This document shows, piece by piece, positions 20,530 to 33,125 of a stretch of DNA of 64,000 nucleotides (positions are counted from its first letter, which is position 1; every line of letters starts with the position of its first letter). The position numbers and the translations under genes are program-made. Below the pieces are notes generated by a model. That model worked only from the letters and a program-made list of their open reading frames with translations, searched no databases and had not been told where the DNA came from. This DNA is from Rhizomys pruinosus (taxonomy: Eukaryota; Chordata; Mammalia; Rodentia; Spalacidae), in assembly GCA_009823505.1 (NCBI GenBank), contig VZQC01008777.1, positions 1,011,314 to 1,075,313 on the forward strand. Reading direction: 5' to 3'.

Positions 20530-23500
20530 ACACCTATCAGTCATAACCTTAAATATTAAATGGACCAAATTCCCAATCAAAAGACATGACTGGGAGATTG
20601 GATTAGGACAACCAGACCTAGTCAATATCACTGTCTACAAGAAACACATGTTCACTCTGAAGGACAGGCACCACCTAAGTGAAAGGATGGAAAAAATTTC
20701 AAGAATGACCAATTTTTTTTTGTGAAAAAGAAAGCAGGATGGTTATTTTAATATCAGACAAAATAGACTTCAAAGTAAAAGGAATCCAAAGAGACAAAGA
20801 AGGCATTACATTTTATTTTAACAATTCACCAAAAGAATTTCACAATTATGAATGTATATCACCAACTCTGGTGCACCAAACTTTTATAAAGAAATTCTCC
20901 AGGACCACAGGTTCACATACTAACCCAGTACACTGCATAGTAGGGGACTTCAAATTACCCACTGAGTCTTTGGAACAGGCAACAGGACAAAGAACAAACA
21001 GAGAGACATCTGACTGAAACGGAATGATACAACAAATGGACTTCATAGACCTCTATGAAATATTCCAACCCTAATACCAGAGAAACACTTTCTACTTAGC
21101 ACCCCACGAAACATTCCTCCAAATCGACCACTAATGGGAACACAGAGAGAAACCTCCAAAATACAAAAAGATCTGAAATAATTTCATGCATTCTATACAG
21201 ACCACAGTGCAAAAAGCTCTTATCTTTTAAATATCAACTCACACCAGGATAGAGCTACAAGAAACCATGGAGACTAAACAACACACTCTTGAATAACTAA
21301 AATGGGTCAAGGAAGAAATAAAGCACGAAATAAAAGCCATTCCTGGACTGAATGACAATGACAATACAACACAACAAAACATATGGGATACTTTAAAAAG
21401 CAATCCTAAGAGGGAAGTTTATAGCCCTGGGTGTCCTACAATTAGAAAAAACAGAAGGAGCACAAGGTCGATGATCTAACACTGCATAAAAAGCCACTGA
21501 AAGCAACACAGATGAACCCCCTAATGCAATAGGGCATGAAGAAATAACAAAAAATCAGGCAAAAAATCAATGAAAATAGAACACAAAGAAAACTACAAAC
21601 AAAAATCAATGAACCAAAAGTGGTTCTTTGAAAGAAACAAGATAGACAGACCTCTAGCCCAGTTAACCAATAAGAAGGAAACAACTCCAACATCAATTAC
21701 AATCTAATCCATTGATGAAAAGGGAAATATTACAACAGCCCCAAGGAAAGGATCAGAAAATCAATATGGAGTACTTAAAAAAACCTATACTCTACAAAGT
21801 TTGAAAAACTTAGAAAAAAATGGATGATATCTGAAATCCTGGGAACAACAGAGCTCACACCAAGAAGAGATGACCACTAGCTTAAACAGACCCATAATAC
21901 ATGAAGAAATTGAAGATGTAATAAAACCTCCAACTAAGAAAGCCCAGGCCAGAGAGTTTCACGCAGATATTCTATAAAACATTTTCAAAAGACCTACAAA
22001 CATTATTACTCCGCAATATTGTTTGAAGGATGAAACACAGAGGGAGATCCCCAAATTCTTCTATGCGCAGCATCACTCTATTACCAAAACACAGGCAAAA
22101 GATACACCTAAAAGAGAGAATTTTAGACGCCATCTCCCTATGAAACACAGATGCCAAAATTCTAAAACATGATACTTGGCAAATTCATATACAGACCCAA
22201 CATCAGAAGATTCATCATCATGACCAAGTTGGATTCATACCAGAGATGCAGGGATGGTTCAACATACGAAAATAACTAAACATCATCAAATACATAAATG
22301 GGATGAAAGACAAAAACCACACCATCCTTTCAAAATTGATGCTGAAAAAGCCTTTGACAAAATCAGCATCCCTTCATCTTAATAATTCTAGAGGGAATTG
22401 GATTGGAGGGATCATTCCTCAGTGTAATCAAAGCGATAATATATAGGAACCACAGTCCAATCAATCCTAAATGGGGAAATGACAGAGAACCATTCCCTTT
22501 AAAGGTAGACAGGACTCAGTGAGGCTGCCCCCTGTCCATACATCTCCTTTCATTATAGTGCTTGAAACACTTGTGGAGCAATAAGGCAAGAAAAGGAAAT
22601 TAAGGAAGGCATCCAATTGGGAAAAAGGGAAGTCAAGGCTATAATATTATGTAGGATATGATTGTTTACTTAACGGATGCTAAAAAACACCAGAAAACTC
22701 TCTAGAAACGATTAACAGCTTCAGAAAGTGGCAAGGATAAAATTCAAAATTAACATTAAAAAATATGGCCCTTTTCTTTACACCAAGAAACAGGCTACTG
22801 AGAAAAGAATTCAAGGAGACCTTTATCTCACAATAGCCCTCAAAACAATAAAATACCTAGGAAACAACCTAACCAAAGACACAAAGATATCTACAACAAA
22901 CCTGTTAAACCTTTAAAGAAGAAATTGAAGAAGACATCAGAGATGGAAAAACCCTCCCATGCTCAATGGATTGGGAAAAATTAAAAATTGCGAAAATGTC
23001 CATTCTACTGAAACACTTTCTTGTATATATTTAACACAATCCAATCAAAATCCCCAAGAGTTTCTTTCACAGGCTTGGAAAAAAAAGTGGTGGGGGTTGG
23101 TCCTTAAATCATTTGGAAACAAAAAGACCCTGAATTAACCCAAAAACACCTGAGCAAAAAGAACTACATAGGGTGGATCTCTATATTAAGGAACCTCAAA
23201 CTACTAACTACAGGGCTATAGTCATAAAAACAGCCTATTACTGGGCACAAAAAACGGACCTGTTGACCAACGGAACAAAACCAAAGATCCAAATAAATTG
23301 AGCACCTACAATTTCAGCCATCTCATATTTGACCAGGGGCCAAGAAGACACAATGGAGAAAGACAGCATCTTCAGCAAGTGGTGTTGGTTAAAACTGGAT
23401 CACCACTTGTAGAAGAATGAAATTAAACCCCTTACCTCTTGTCCTGTACAAAAGTCAACGCCAGATTGGATCAAAGAACCTCAATGTGAAACCCCAAAAC

Positions 23501-24458
23501 TCTGAAGGGCATAGAAGAAAAAGTGGAGCAGCAGAACTACAAGACATATATAAAGGCGGTTTAGGAAAAGCCTTCCTAAATCAGACAGCAGCGCACAAGA
23601 ATTAAGGTCAAACTGGACACCAGGACCTTATAAAACTCCAAAGCTTCTGTACATCAAAGAAACAATCAGGAGTGAAGAGAAATCAACACAGAGTGGGAGG
23701 AAACCACCAAAGGAACACCTGTCAAAGCATTGATTTCCAGAATATATGAATACTCAAAACAAAGAAGAAAAAACAATGACCACTCAATAGATGGAGGAAA
23801 GAGCTGAACAGAGACTTCACAAAATGAGGAAATTGAGATGGGCGAGAAACACCTTAAGATGTGTTCAAACATCGGGGCCTGGAGAGATAGCCTCGCGGTT
23901 AAGAGAGCCGACCGCTCTTACAGAGGGCCCGGGTTCGTCCCCGTACGCCCCATGGCGTGAGAAACGTCTCGACAACTCCGAATCCAGGAGAACTCCCAGT
24001 TCAGGGGAATTCGGACGACCCTCTTCTGAACCCGCGGCATTGACTGACACGGGTCACGAGCTTGCATGCAGAAGTAAAACATTCAACACATACAGAATAT
24101 AAATAAAATTAAAAAAAAAATAAAAGAAGTTGTTCAACATCACTAATCATTTAAGGCAATGCAATCAAAAAACCATTTCTTACCTCCACATATACTGGTA
24201 GGATCAAGAAAAATAAAATGATACCGTTGCTGGAGAGGTTGGTGGGGAAAGGGGCACACCTCATCCACTGCTGGTGGGATGTAATATCCCGCCCTATGGA
24301 AAGCAGTGTGGAGAACCCTTGGAAGACTTGGAATGAACTTGCCACCCAACCCAAGCCATACCACTTCCTAGGCATGTACCCTCAGATTCACGCCACACAG
24401 AGATACATTGGCCATGTTTATTTCAGCTACTCTTCACACATAGCAATGGACGCTGGAA
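20530..24458 (+). pseudogene. L1 ORF2 (endonuclease-reverse transcriptase), inactivated, part 1
   Basis: The endonuclease region is readable in pieces: KWTKFPIKRHDWEI (20559), KDRHHLSERMEKI (20661), ISDKIDFKVKGIQRDKEG (about 20750-20805), IVGDFKLPTESLEQ (20937). The reverse transcriptase core appears at 22320-22380 (gatgctgaaaaagcctttgac). The catalytic double-aspartate region near 22650 reads tatgtaggatatgat and is lost. Frameshifts and stops occur throughout. In life the protein nicks DNA and primes reverse transcription at the nick. It is interrupted by a B2 at 23874 and a solo LTR at 24459. Confidence 0.85.
23874..24123 (+). mobile_element. B2 SINE in L1 ORF2, indel-rich
   Basis: Long B2 with the internal 17-bp duplication but many small indels (for example ggttcgtccccgtacgcc). 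TSDs are AAGATGTGTTCAAACATC (23856-23873) and the eroded AAGAAGTTGTTCAACATC (24124-24141). The indels look like sequence error as much as age. Confidence 0.88.
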
Positions 24459-24991
24459 TGCCTTGCGGGGGTCATAGAGAGGTGGTTGGCAAAGAACACC
24501 CTCTCCAGTTTCCTTCGCCGCTGAAGATCTTCACTCTGTCAGCCTGCGAACGGAGTGGGCTGGGGAGAGTAAGTGCGCTGCCTAAACGAAAGTAACCACG
24601 ACAGGGAGTCGCGCCAGGGTGTTACAGCTCAAGCTCACTTTATTGCGGTTTACAGAGGCTTATAGCCGTGCCAGCTTCCCTACTAGGGTATGTGATCTCT
24701 TCCTAATTGTGTCCTTTTAGAGGCTTAGTTTATCAAGTCCCTAATTGATCCAAATCCCTTCCCTTCCTAGCATAGTCCCTAATTATCATGTTAGTAAAGG
24801 TATGAAGTAAGGAGGGGAAGATAAGCTTGAATATCCTGTGGGCTGGACCACATCCTGAGGCTTATCTTAGCAGGGAGCGAGTAAGGATGTGACACTACCC
24901 TTCCTTGCCTCGCTGGGCGGGGGTAAGTTCCGAAAACTCTAGACAGGCTTTCTTTTGTCCTTCAGCCTATCTTTTCAGCTTTCATGCCTCA
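24459..24991 (-). mobile_element. Solo LTR, 533 bp
   Basis: The insert breaks L1 ORF2 between ctggaa and accaacacagatgccc. Its ends are TG...CA, with a 4-bp TSD GGAA (24455-24458 and 24992-24995). An AATAAA signal on the minus strand (24639-24644) fixes the orientation; the U5-like side is CpG-rich. No internal retroviral sequence is present, so it is a solo LTR of an endogenous retrovirus family I cannot name. A 4-bp duplication would suit class I (gamma-like) elements. Confidence 0.75.
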
Positions 24992-24995
24992 GGAA

Positions 24996-25161
24996 CCAAC
25001 ACAGATGCCCTCAATTGATGAGTGGATGTACATCTAACAAAAGGGTACATCTACAAAATGGCGTTCTATTGCAGCAAGTAAAGAAAGATGACATCATGAG
25101 ATTTGCAGGAAACATGATGGGCTAGAGGACTATATGCTGACTGAAGTAACACAAGTCCCTC
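24996..25161 (+). pseudogene. L1 ORF2 C-terminus, part 2
   Basis: The reading resumes after the solo LTR (cagatgccctcaattgatgagtgg) and runs to aagtaacacaagtcccTC, where the LTR retrotransposon at 25162 cuts in. The sequence resumes again at 27571. Confidence 0.8.
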
Positions 25162-25532
25162 TGTGGTGGTTTGGGATGAGTGTCCCACATAGGCTCTAGT
25201 GTTTGCGACATTTTGTCTCCAGGTTGGTGGTGCTGGTTTTTGGAGGTCCTGGAGGGTGTTGGCGTGCTGGAGGAAGTGCATTGTTGGGGGCATGGCTTAG
25301 TCGAGTATTAACAAGCCTCCCTGGTCTCCAGTCTCTTCCTTCTATTGGCTTCTGGTGCTCTTTGCGAAGATGTGACCTTGGTTTGCTTGCTCCAGATCGC
25401 CCCATTGCCTCTCTGCCACATGGACTCTAATTCCCTGGAATGCCAATCGTAAGCTCAAATAAACTCTTCCTTTTTACAGTTCCTTGGTCCATAGTGCTTT
25501 ATCACCGGCAACAGAAAAGTGGCTTAATATCA
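25162..25532 (+). repeat. 5' LTR of the MaLR-like element
   Basis: TGTGGTGGTTTGGGATGAG to agtggcttaatatca. AAATAAACTC polyadenylation sequence near 25458. Confidence 0.75.
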
Positions 25533-26891
25533 GTTAACTTTGGTCACCGAATGTGGGGGGTTGGCTGTGAAGAACCTGAACCGTGTGGAATGTTTGGAGA
25601 AATTGGAAGACTTTGGAACCTTTGGGCTAGAAAAGTGTTGACTAACTGTTAGCAGAGCTTAAGGGGGCATTTATTGGAGGGCCTGGAAGAAAGCATGGCT
25701 GCAAAAGATTTTGGTTCCAGGGAAAATAAAGACTTAGGCAACAACTGGGATTTTTTATATTTGAGAAGAGTCTGGCAGCTGTTTGCCCCACAGCCCATGC
25801 TTTGCCTGAGGCTAAATTGAAAACGTCAATGACTGATGTCTTGGCAGAGGATATTCAAGACAGCCTAATGTAGAAGTGGTGGCGTGGCTTTTAATGGTGA
25901 TATTATACAGAATCTACAGTGAAGGAGAGCTGTGGGCAGAAAGAATGCCGAAGTGTACAGTTTGGATCTGATAACTGGCACTAGGAAGATATAAGTGGGG
26001 CCAAGGCATGTGAAGGAGAGGGTTCCCTTCATGAAGAGATTAAAATGATTAAGGAAGGCGCTTCGATATTTACAAGTCAAAGAAAGAATCAGTACTCAGG
26101 TGCAAGCCAACACCCAGCTAATTCCTCCACAAGTCCCATGGCAGAGAAAAATGGCAAATGTGGTTAAAGTTAGGGAGATTCCATCCCAAACTTGTAGCCA
26201 AACTTGGCAGTCAGTTCAATCAGTTGGTGTTCTGGCTTTAGAGCAACTGAGAGTTTGCAAGAGTGAAGGGGTCTATCAGTTCTTCCTCGCACAAGTTTCA
26301 GAGAGCGATCAAGGTCAGGCAGAGTGCAGCACTAGGTGTCCCTGAATGAAAGAAGCCTGAGAGGCCTATTGCGTGAAGCGTGAATGTTGAAGCACTGGTT
26401 GGCCAGTGGAGACCCTCAAAGAAGACTTTCGATGCCAGACCTGTGAGATATTGACCAAGGAGAGCAGTGTGCATATCAGGGAGTGGTACACTAAGAAAAA
26501 GATGTATGTTGCAAGACAAGCTGGAACGAGCTGAGCATCTAAGCCCTTTGAAATAAGTCACCGTAGTTGCATGTGGACTCTGGACTGGTTTTTGCCCTCC
26601 GTTTTCGGTCTTGTTTTGGTCCAGTATTTCCTCGCTATACCTCTATTCCTCCCTTCTGGAATAGGAATGTTGTATTGTTCCCACTGTACATTTGGGAAGT
26701 AATGTTTAATATTCTTTTGATTTTACAGGAGCTTACAGTTTAAGAGATTGGCTGAGTCTCAGACGAGACTTTGGACTGTGAGACTTTGAATGCATTGAAA
26801 TAGTAAGACTATGGGGACTTTTAAGGTTGGATCAAATGCATTTTTGCCATTTTATATGGTCGGGCTTATGGGGGACCCAGGGAGTGGATAA

Positions 26892-27570
26892 TGTGGTGGT
26901 TGGATGAGTGTCCTGCCATAGGCTCTAGTATCAAGACGTTGTCTCCAGTTGTTGGCGCTGTTTTTGGAGGTCTTGAAGGTTATGGTCCGTGTGGAGGAAG
27001 TGCGTTATTTGGGGGCAGGCTTTAGTGAGTTTTTTTTTTTTAATTTTTTTTTATTTATTATTATTTAAAACTTTGTATGTGTATGAATGTATGTCTGCCA
27101 TGCAGGTCTTGTGCACGTGTCATGCAATGCCGGAGGTTCCGCAGAGAGGGTTCTCTGGATTCCCCTGGAAACTGGAGTCTCTCCTGGAATTGGAGTTAAT
27201 GCAGTTTTCTAGTCCCATCGGTGGGTGCTGGGGATCCAACCACTAGGGTCCTCTGGCAGAGCCTGTCGGTGCTCTTTAACTGGCTAGGCTATTCTTCCAT
27301 CCCATGGCTTTATGTNGCTAGGCTATCTCTCCAGTCCCATGGCTTAGTGAGTTTTAACAAGCCTCGTTGTCTCCAGTCTCTCTCTTGGCTTCCTGTGCTC
27401 TTTGCATGATGTGACCCTTGGTTTGCTGTTCCAGATCCAGCCGCCACGCCTCCCACCACAATGGACTCTAATTCCCTGGAGCCGCTAATCATAAGCTCAA
27501 ATAAACTCTTCCTTTTATAAGTTCCTTGGTCATGGTGCTTTATCACAGCAACAGAAAAGTGGCTAATACA
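26892..27570 (+). repeat. 3' LTR of the MaLR-like element, split by a B2
   Basis: TGTGGTGGTTGGATGAG at its start and gtggctaatACA at its end. The antisense B2 at about 27035-27340 lies inside. The two LTRs are similar but differ by many small indels. Confidence 0.75.
27035..27340 (-). mobile_element. B2 SINE, antisense, with a single N
   Basis: Reverse-complement B2 with the internal duplication, inserted in the 3' LTR. TSDs are GGCTTTAGTGAGTTTT (27018-27033) and GGCTTAGTGAGTTTT (27341-27355). The B2 head end is present twice around the N at 27316, which points to a bad join. Confidence 0.85.
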
Positions 27571-27880
27571 CCCCCGCAAAAAACAAATGAAGAATGGTAT
27601 CCCTCATCTGTGTATGCTAGTGCCAATTACCTAGTTGTAAGTATTGAGCTTTTGTCCAAGCATTTGGGAGTGATACATATTGGAAACAACAACAACAACA
27701 GAAAGGACTGCTTCAAAGAACTAATTGAAACAGTGAACTTCTGCTCAAAACAGTCACATAAAGAAAAACAAATACTATCAAACAAAATATTCACTGCCAG
27801 ACAAGGGAAATCTCCCTTTAAGTTATTGGTCGTGGGGGTCCAAGAGATACCCAAAACAATATAGATTATTGTCATTGCCT
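27571..27880 (+). mobile_element. L1 3' end, continuation
   Basis: gaatggtatccctcatctgt and caaagaactaattgaaacagtgaac continue the L1 broken at 25161; the latter matches the antisense L1 3' UTR near 37950-37985. The right boundary is uncertain. Confidence 0.6.
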
Positions 27881-28366
27881 TTGGTTGCCTCCCATATCCC
27901 GAAAATAAGAGGGTTCCACATAGACAGGATTTAGAAGAGTCAAGCTGGTACTGACCTGTAAGCCTGCTCCCAGAGGACTAGTACTCATAGCATCAGAAGG
28001 TGCTATGCAAGATGCCAAGGGAGAAAAATAATCAAAAGTCCTACCTAAATGTCATGGACATGAGGATCAGTCTATCCATAAAATATTAAATATTCACATT
28101 TGTATCTGTTATTCTATAATAAAGATAGATTATTTATTTGGTAGGTTATTAGTAAGATTTCCGTGACAGCTTTCTTCCAAACAATCCAGCTGGACTTTTT
28201 TAAGTGACTTTAAATATCATGTTCAATTCAGAGGTATTATTTCTATTGAGTATTTCATCAAGAAAGTGTAAGATTGATTGAGCTTTTGTCAGTAGTAAAC
28301 AAGTTTTGTTTGAATGAGTACAAATGAACTATGGATGAAACTATTAGTTTTGATAAGTGAGCAAAC

Positions 28367-28530
28367 TTTTTTTTTTTTTTTTGGTATTTTTGAGAGAAAG
28401 TCTCCTTGTAGCCCCAGCTGGTCTGGAACTCAATTTGTAAACCAGGCTGGACTTGAACTCACAAAGATCAGCCTGGCTCTTCTCTTCTCCCCAGTGCTGA
28501 GATTACAGGCATGGGACACCACACACATTT
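28367..28530 (-). mobile_element. B1 SINE, antisense
   Basis: Complete reverse-complement B1 with a poly-T start. Perfect 10-bp TSDs GTGAGCAAAC lie at 28357-28366 and 28531-28540. Confidence 0.93.
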
Positions 28531-28540
28531 GTGAGCAAAC

Positions 28541-29304
28541 ATTTTTAATAGTATCATGTTCTGTGTGGACTTCTGAAATTGTCATAACATATTTAGAAGT
28601 TTAATATTAAAACATTATTTGCCTTGTTTCTATGTAGTGGCATTTACACTGAGGTTGTATTAACACTTGTGATTAAAACTCGTTGCATTTCAGAATGATT
28701 CAAGATAAGTGCAAAGTCATCCATGTGTTATTTCCTACTCTACAGCACTGAAGAAACAGAATCTTGTTCATTGAGTAATGTCCTTGATGGAACTGTAAAA
28801 CTATTGATTTATAAATCTCAACCACTGAGTTCACACCTTTTTGGTATTCTGTGCGCTCAACTATAAAGACTTTGTTTCCAAATGAGTTATTATGTTGTCT
28901 TAAGGAAAAGCACTTATACATTTTTAAAATTTCCGTCTGGAATCTCATTGATGATCATTTTTACTTAAAGAGTAATTTGGGTATGAAGTAGATATTTTTT
29001 CCAAAATAAATGAACTAAGCCTATCGCTTCAAGGAAAACAATGAATAATATATATTGCCTGTGATAAGATTTGGAATTTCAAGTAAATTTTCATAACTAA
29101 TTTAGTAAATCAATTGTTTCAAGTGACTGGCTAAAAACTATGTATGGACAAAGTTTCCATTCGGTGTCTCACAGAGTAATGAATTTTAATGTATCACGTG
29201 AATAAATTTCATGAATATTATTTTACCTTCGTAATTGAGGCTTGCCTTTAGGAACATATTATCACTCAAGTTTTTCACATTGCCCTAGAATAATCATAAT
29301 AATT
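28541..29304. other. Unique AT-rich sequence
   Basis: No gene or repeat recognised. Confidence 0.45.
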
Positions 29305-29320
29305 AAGATTATATAGTCTT

Positions 29321-29475
29321 AGCCGGGCATTGTGGTACACACCTTTAATCCTAGCACTTGGGAGGCAGAGACAGGTGGATCTTTGTAAGTTCAAGTTCAG
29401 CCTGTTCTACAGAGTGAGTTCCAGGACAGCTGGGCTACAAGGATACCCTGTCTTGAAAAGACCAAAAAAAAAAAA
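29321..29475 (+). mobile_element. B1 SINE
   Basis: agccgggcattgtggtacac to cttgaaaagacc plus A-tail. TSDs AAGATTATATAGTCTT (29305-29320) and AAGATTCTATAGTCTT (29476-29491) differ by one base. Confidence 0.94.
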
Positions 29476-29786
29476 AAGATTCTATAGTCTTTCCTTTTCC
29501 TCCATATATCTGCATGTGACTAGAGTTTTTGTTTTTGATACTTTGACCAAAGCATCACAACAGTAGGAAGAATGAAAATTACATAATGAGAATCCAGTTC
29601 TCTGTTAATCTGGAACTTCTGGAAATTTGGAAGAATTAAAAAAAAATAATTGTGTCTGTTTTTTGTGCTGATACCATCAGAGACTAGAAAAGGGTTTCAG
29701 ATCCCCTGTAGTTGGAAATATAAGCAGATGTGAGCAGGCAGATTCAGGTCCTGAGAACCTAAACTCAGGTCTTCTGGAACAGCAGT

Positions 29787-30098
29787 ATTAGTTACTTTTC
29801 TCTTGGTGTGATAAAACATTATGACCAAGGCAATTTATAGAAGGAAGAGCTTACTTGTCTTAGGGTTCCAGAAGGTAACAGCCACCGTGGCCAGGGAGGC
29901 ATGGCAGGAGGCAGCTGATGGACAGACTGGAAGTGGACAGTTCTAAAGCCCACCCCAAGTAATGTGCTTCCTCCAACAAGGCCACACCTCCTAATCCTCA
30001 CAAAACAGTGCCACCAATCAAGGGCAAAATCTTGAAATACTTGTAGCCCATGGGGGTTATTCTCATTAAAACAACCAAATTCTACTCTCTGGTTCCTG
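29787..30098 (-). mobile_element. MaLR-type LTR, antisense
   Basis: ttagttacttttctcttggt, gtgataaaacattatgacc, gtgcttcctccaacaaggcc and cccatgggggttattctcatt are the reverse complement of a typical rodent MT/ORR1-type LTR (recognised from family wording). Confidence 0.75.
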
Positions 30099-30780
30099 TA
30101 GGCTTATGATCTTCCCATAATGCAAAGTGCACTTAGTCCAATTTCAAAGTCTTTAACGGTCTGAACATTATTTAAAAAATCCAATGTCCAGAGTTTCTTC
30201 TGAACACTGTTCTACACAGCAGAGCTGTTTCTATAAAAAGAGGCATAAAAATAGCTGACTTGAAAATAGATAAGAATTTCATCAAAGGAAAGCAAAATCG
30301 TTGGTATACTCCCAGTAATTTTTATAAAATTTTAAATGTTCACTACGCCAAACTGGAAGAGTAGATGAAAAACCCAGTGATTTTAGTGAGTTAAATCTAA
30401 TTTAATGGAATTACATTGTAAGCAGTATATTTTCTGTTTGTATATATGACCACATGGAAGTTCCTTTTCCATACTTTACTCATTGACAAGTGCTGGATAA
30501 GTTGAACACTGAAAGCTCTAAAATACAGATGTCTAGACTGCAATTCACATGAAGTAAGCTCTGTAGAGAGCATGAGAGCCATGTGTTTTTCACCAATGAC
30601 CTCTAGCTCAACTCAAGCATAAGAAAAGAGTTCGTTCTATGACAGATGAGGAAAAGTGTTCAACCTTAGTACAGAGGTTTTAGTACTTTGAAAAAGAAAA
30701 TGTACTTTCATAGTTGATGAATCTATCTATACTCTGCTACAGACACTTTCAACAGATGCTGAGTAAGAAAGGTTAGTTCT
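30099..30780. other. Unique sequence
   Basis: No gene or repeat recognised. Confidence 0.45.
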
Positions 30781-31005
30781 GGAGCTGGATCTATGGCTCA
30801 GCAGTTAAGAGCATTGGCTGCTCTTGTATAAGATCCAGATTTGATTCCCAGCACCCAAATAACAGCCAACAACCTTCTGTAATTGCAATTCCAGGGGATC
30901 TGACACCCCCTCCCAACCTTCACAGGCACTGCACAACAGAGATGCACCTAAACACAAGCAGGCAATACACTCATACATATAAAAATAAAAATAATAAATA
31001 CAATA
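30781..31005 (+). mobile_element. B2/B3-type SINE, diverged
   Basis: ggagctggatctatggctc head, aggcactgcacaacagagatgc body and an AAAATAAAAATAAT tail. Possible TSD AAAGGTTAGTTCT on the left and AAAGTTTATTCT on the right. Confidence 0.85.
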
Positions 31006-32599
31006 CTTAAAAAATAAAAGTTTATTCTGTAAACGCAGAATCATAATCACTCAAATACACTTTAAATGTATTGACTATTAAGTCAAGCAGAACTATATAC
31101 AGCAATGTGTTTTTACTACTATGTTTATTTTAACCTATATCTACAATCAAAGAAAATAATTCAAAGTTTATTTTGATTTGGTTTTATTTTGGGAGGTTGG
31201 GAATCAAATCATGTTTCTGTTCATGCTAGACAGTTGATTTGCCACTGAACTGCATCCTGATTCTGAAGGTTTTAGTTTATTATCATTTTAAATATTAAAG
31301 CCATTTATTACAGAAGATGAGTGAGAAAGACTGTGTGAAATGAGAGACTCATGTAGGCAATCTGACAGTGAAGGCAAAGCTGTAAGGGTAAGGTTCAGAG
31401 GTAAGATCCAGCCTACTGAATCACTTCTTGTAAGTCCACAGAACTGGCAGGCATTCTAGGTGATAGGTTTCCTTTGAATAGAAAGTGAATCTGACAACAA
31501 CATACCTGGATCTGCCAGGCACCAGTGAAGTGGAGAATAGTGGTTTCTGCCCTTTTGAAACCCTTCATGGAGCAACAAGCTGTCCACAAGCTCCCACCAC
31601 CCTCTGTTGTGTCTTGATGCAGGGTACAGCCCTAGTAGTATCATTGAGTATCTTGTCAAACATGTGAACATTGGAGACCCCTAATATTTAACACTGTGTA
31701 GGTGTCAAAAGAAACAGAATCTGTACTCTTTGATGTAGTGTTCATATATCTGAATATTTAACCTTCTCTTTCTTATAGTCACAGACATAAAAAGAGCATA
31801 GGTATACATCTGTCTGCCTGTCTCCCTCTGTCTTTTTGACTATCCCTGGTTTGCTTTCCAAAGACACACACATACACACACGTATATAAATATATATGTT
31901 GTTATTTGCCTAAATATTTAAATAGTTCCTCCTATTTTTCAGTAGCTTGTGATGACAGAGAAATTAGTGTAACCAAGATGGCAGCTACACCTTCTTTACC
32001 ATTCCTTCTATCCATACCTTCTTTGATCTAGGATTACAGCAAGCCCAATAATGCTCTTGATTCTTAGTGAAAATTCTGAATGACTTCTCTTAGTGGCAGG
32101 GACACTTAACTTTTTATAATAAAGGGCAAATCATCTACAGTGCAATTCCTCAGCCTTTAGGCACCTGTTTGCTTTTGCTGTTGCCAAAGGTTATTGGGAC
32201 ACAACAGAAATGACAGATTGTCTGGAGACCATAAGGCTGCTCACAGCCCAAGGCAGTCCAGGTGGCACCAGAGAGCAGCCTTCTACAGACTGCCAGCAGC
32301 CCTTGTTCTCCTTTATCAGGACTGCTAAATGATCCAGGTGGCATGGAGTCTGGGCACCTTGGTACAGCACAGGGAAAATAAGTGAATATTCTCTTCCCAA
32401 CTGTTCCATTGGCTCTTCTTCATTGAATAGAGCTGTCCTCCACAGCAAAGAGAAACACTTTTAGGAAAAGAAAAAGAATATCCTTTTTATATATAGGAAA
32501 ATAAAATACAGGCCTAAACATACATATATACATACATACATACATACATACATACATGCACACACCAAATAAACAAATAAAATACTAATTGTTCATCAG
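31006..32599. other. Unique sequence with small microsatellites
   Basis: No gene or transposon is recognised. (AC)n-like bits lie near 31865-31882, and an (ACAT)n run at 32520-32558. Short open frames near 31456-31671 and 32150-32448 have no coding signature I recognise. Confidence 0.45.
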
Positions 32600-33125
32600 A
32601 ATTAAAGGCAGAAACAGCCACATATCAAAAATTCCCCCCAAAACAAACAAGAAATTTTTCCCCTCATTTGTGGATGCTAGTACCAAATCCCCCAATTAAA
32701 GACAAGCTGAGCAAAGTTATTGTTATATTTCTTTCTGCCTGAAAAAAACTGTGATGTTATAATGTGAAACTCTTAATGAGCCCTAGAATTAACTTATCAC
32801 TTACTGTCAGACATGGTAATTAATGCATATGGAATGGAAGTTGGTTATAGATGATATGAATAATAGGATTGATAAAATAATGAGAGAAAATATAGAGATG
32901 ATAAATATAGTATTATATATATATATATTCATATGTTAGAATAATATAAAATTAGAAGGAAAAAATGTGAACATATATCAGAATTAACATACAGTTTATT
33001 CCTGGATGACATAGTTCTGGTACATATATGGCATTTAGATATGCATATTTTGGAGCAATCCAACTGGGAGGGAACCACAACAACATAAGGCCTGGGTCAA
33101 AGAATAGACTGATATGTTTGAATTC
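32600..33125 (+). mobile_element. L1 3' UTR fragment
   Basis: cctcatttgtggatgctagt (end of ORF2), tgagccctagaattaac and the complement of gttccctcccatttggattg align in order with the antisense L1 at 37770-38350. The 5' edge is approximate. Confidence 0.65.

Larger units (their letters stand above)
25162..27570 (+). mobile_element. Non-coding LTR-internal-LTR retrotransposon (MaLR-like)
   Basis: Two related LTRs (25162-25532 and 26892-27570, the second split by a B2) both open TGTGGTGGTT and end with the acagaaaagtggctaata motif. They flank about 1.36 kb of internal DNA with no conserved gag or pol frame. The size and LTR wording (gttggtggcgctgtttttgg) fit the non-autonomous MaLR group (MT/ORR1 type), which depends on proteins from other elements. 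Short C-rich flanks (CCCTC, CCCCC) may be the 5-bp TSD. Another LTR of the same family is at 49972-50356. Confidence 0.75.

Noticed and set aside
27526..27864. 112-codon plus frame
   Set aside because: It begins in the MaLR LTR and continues into L1 3' sequence; not a gene.
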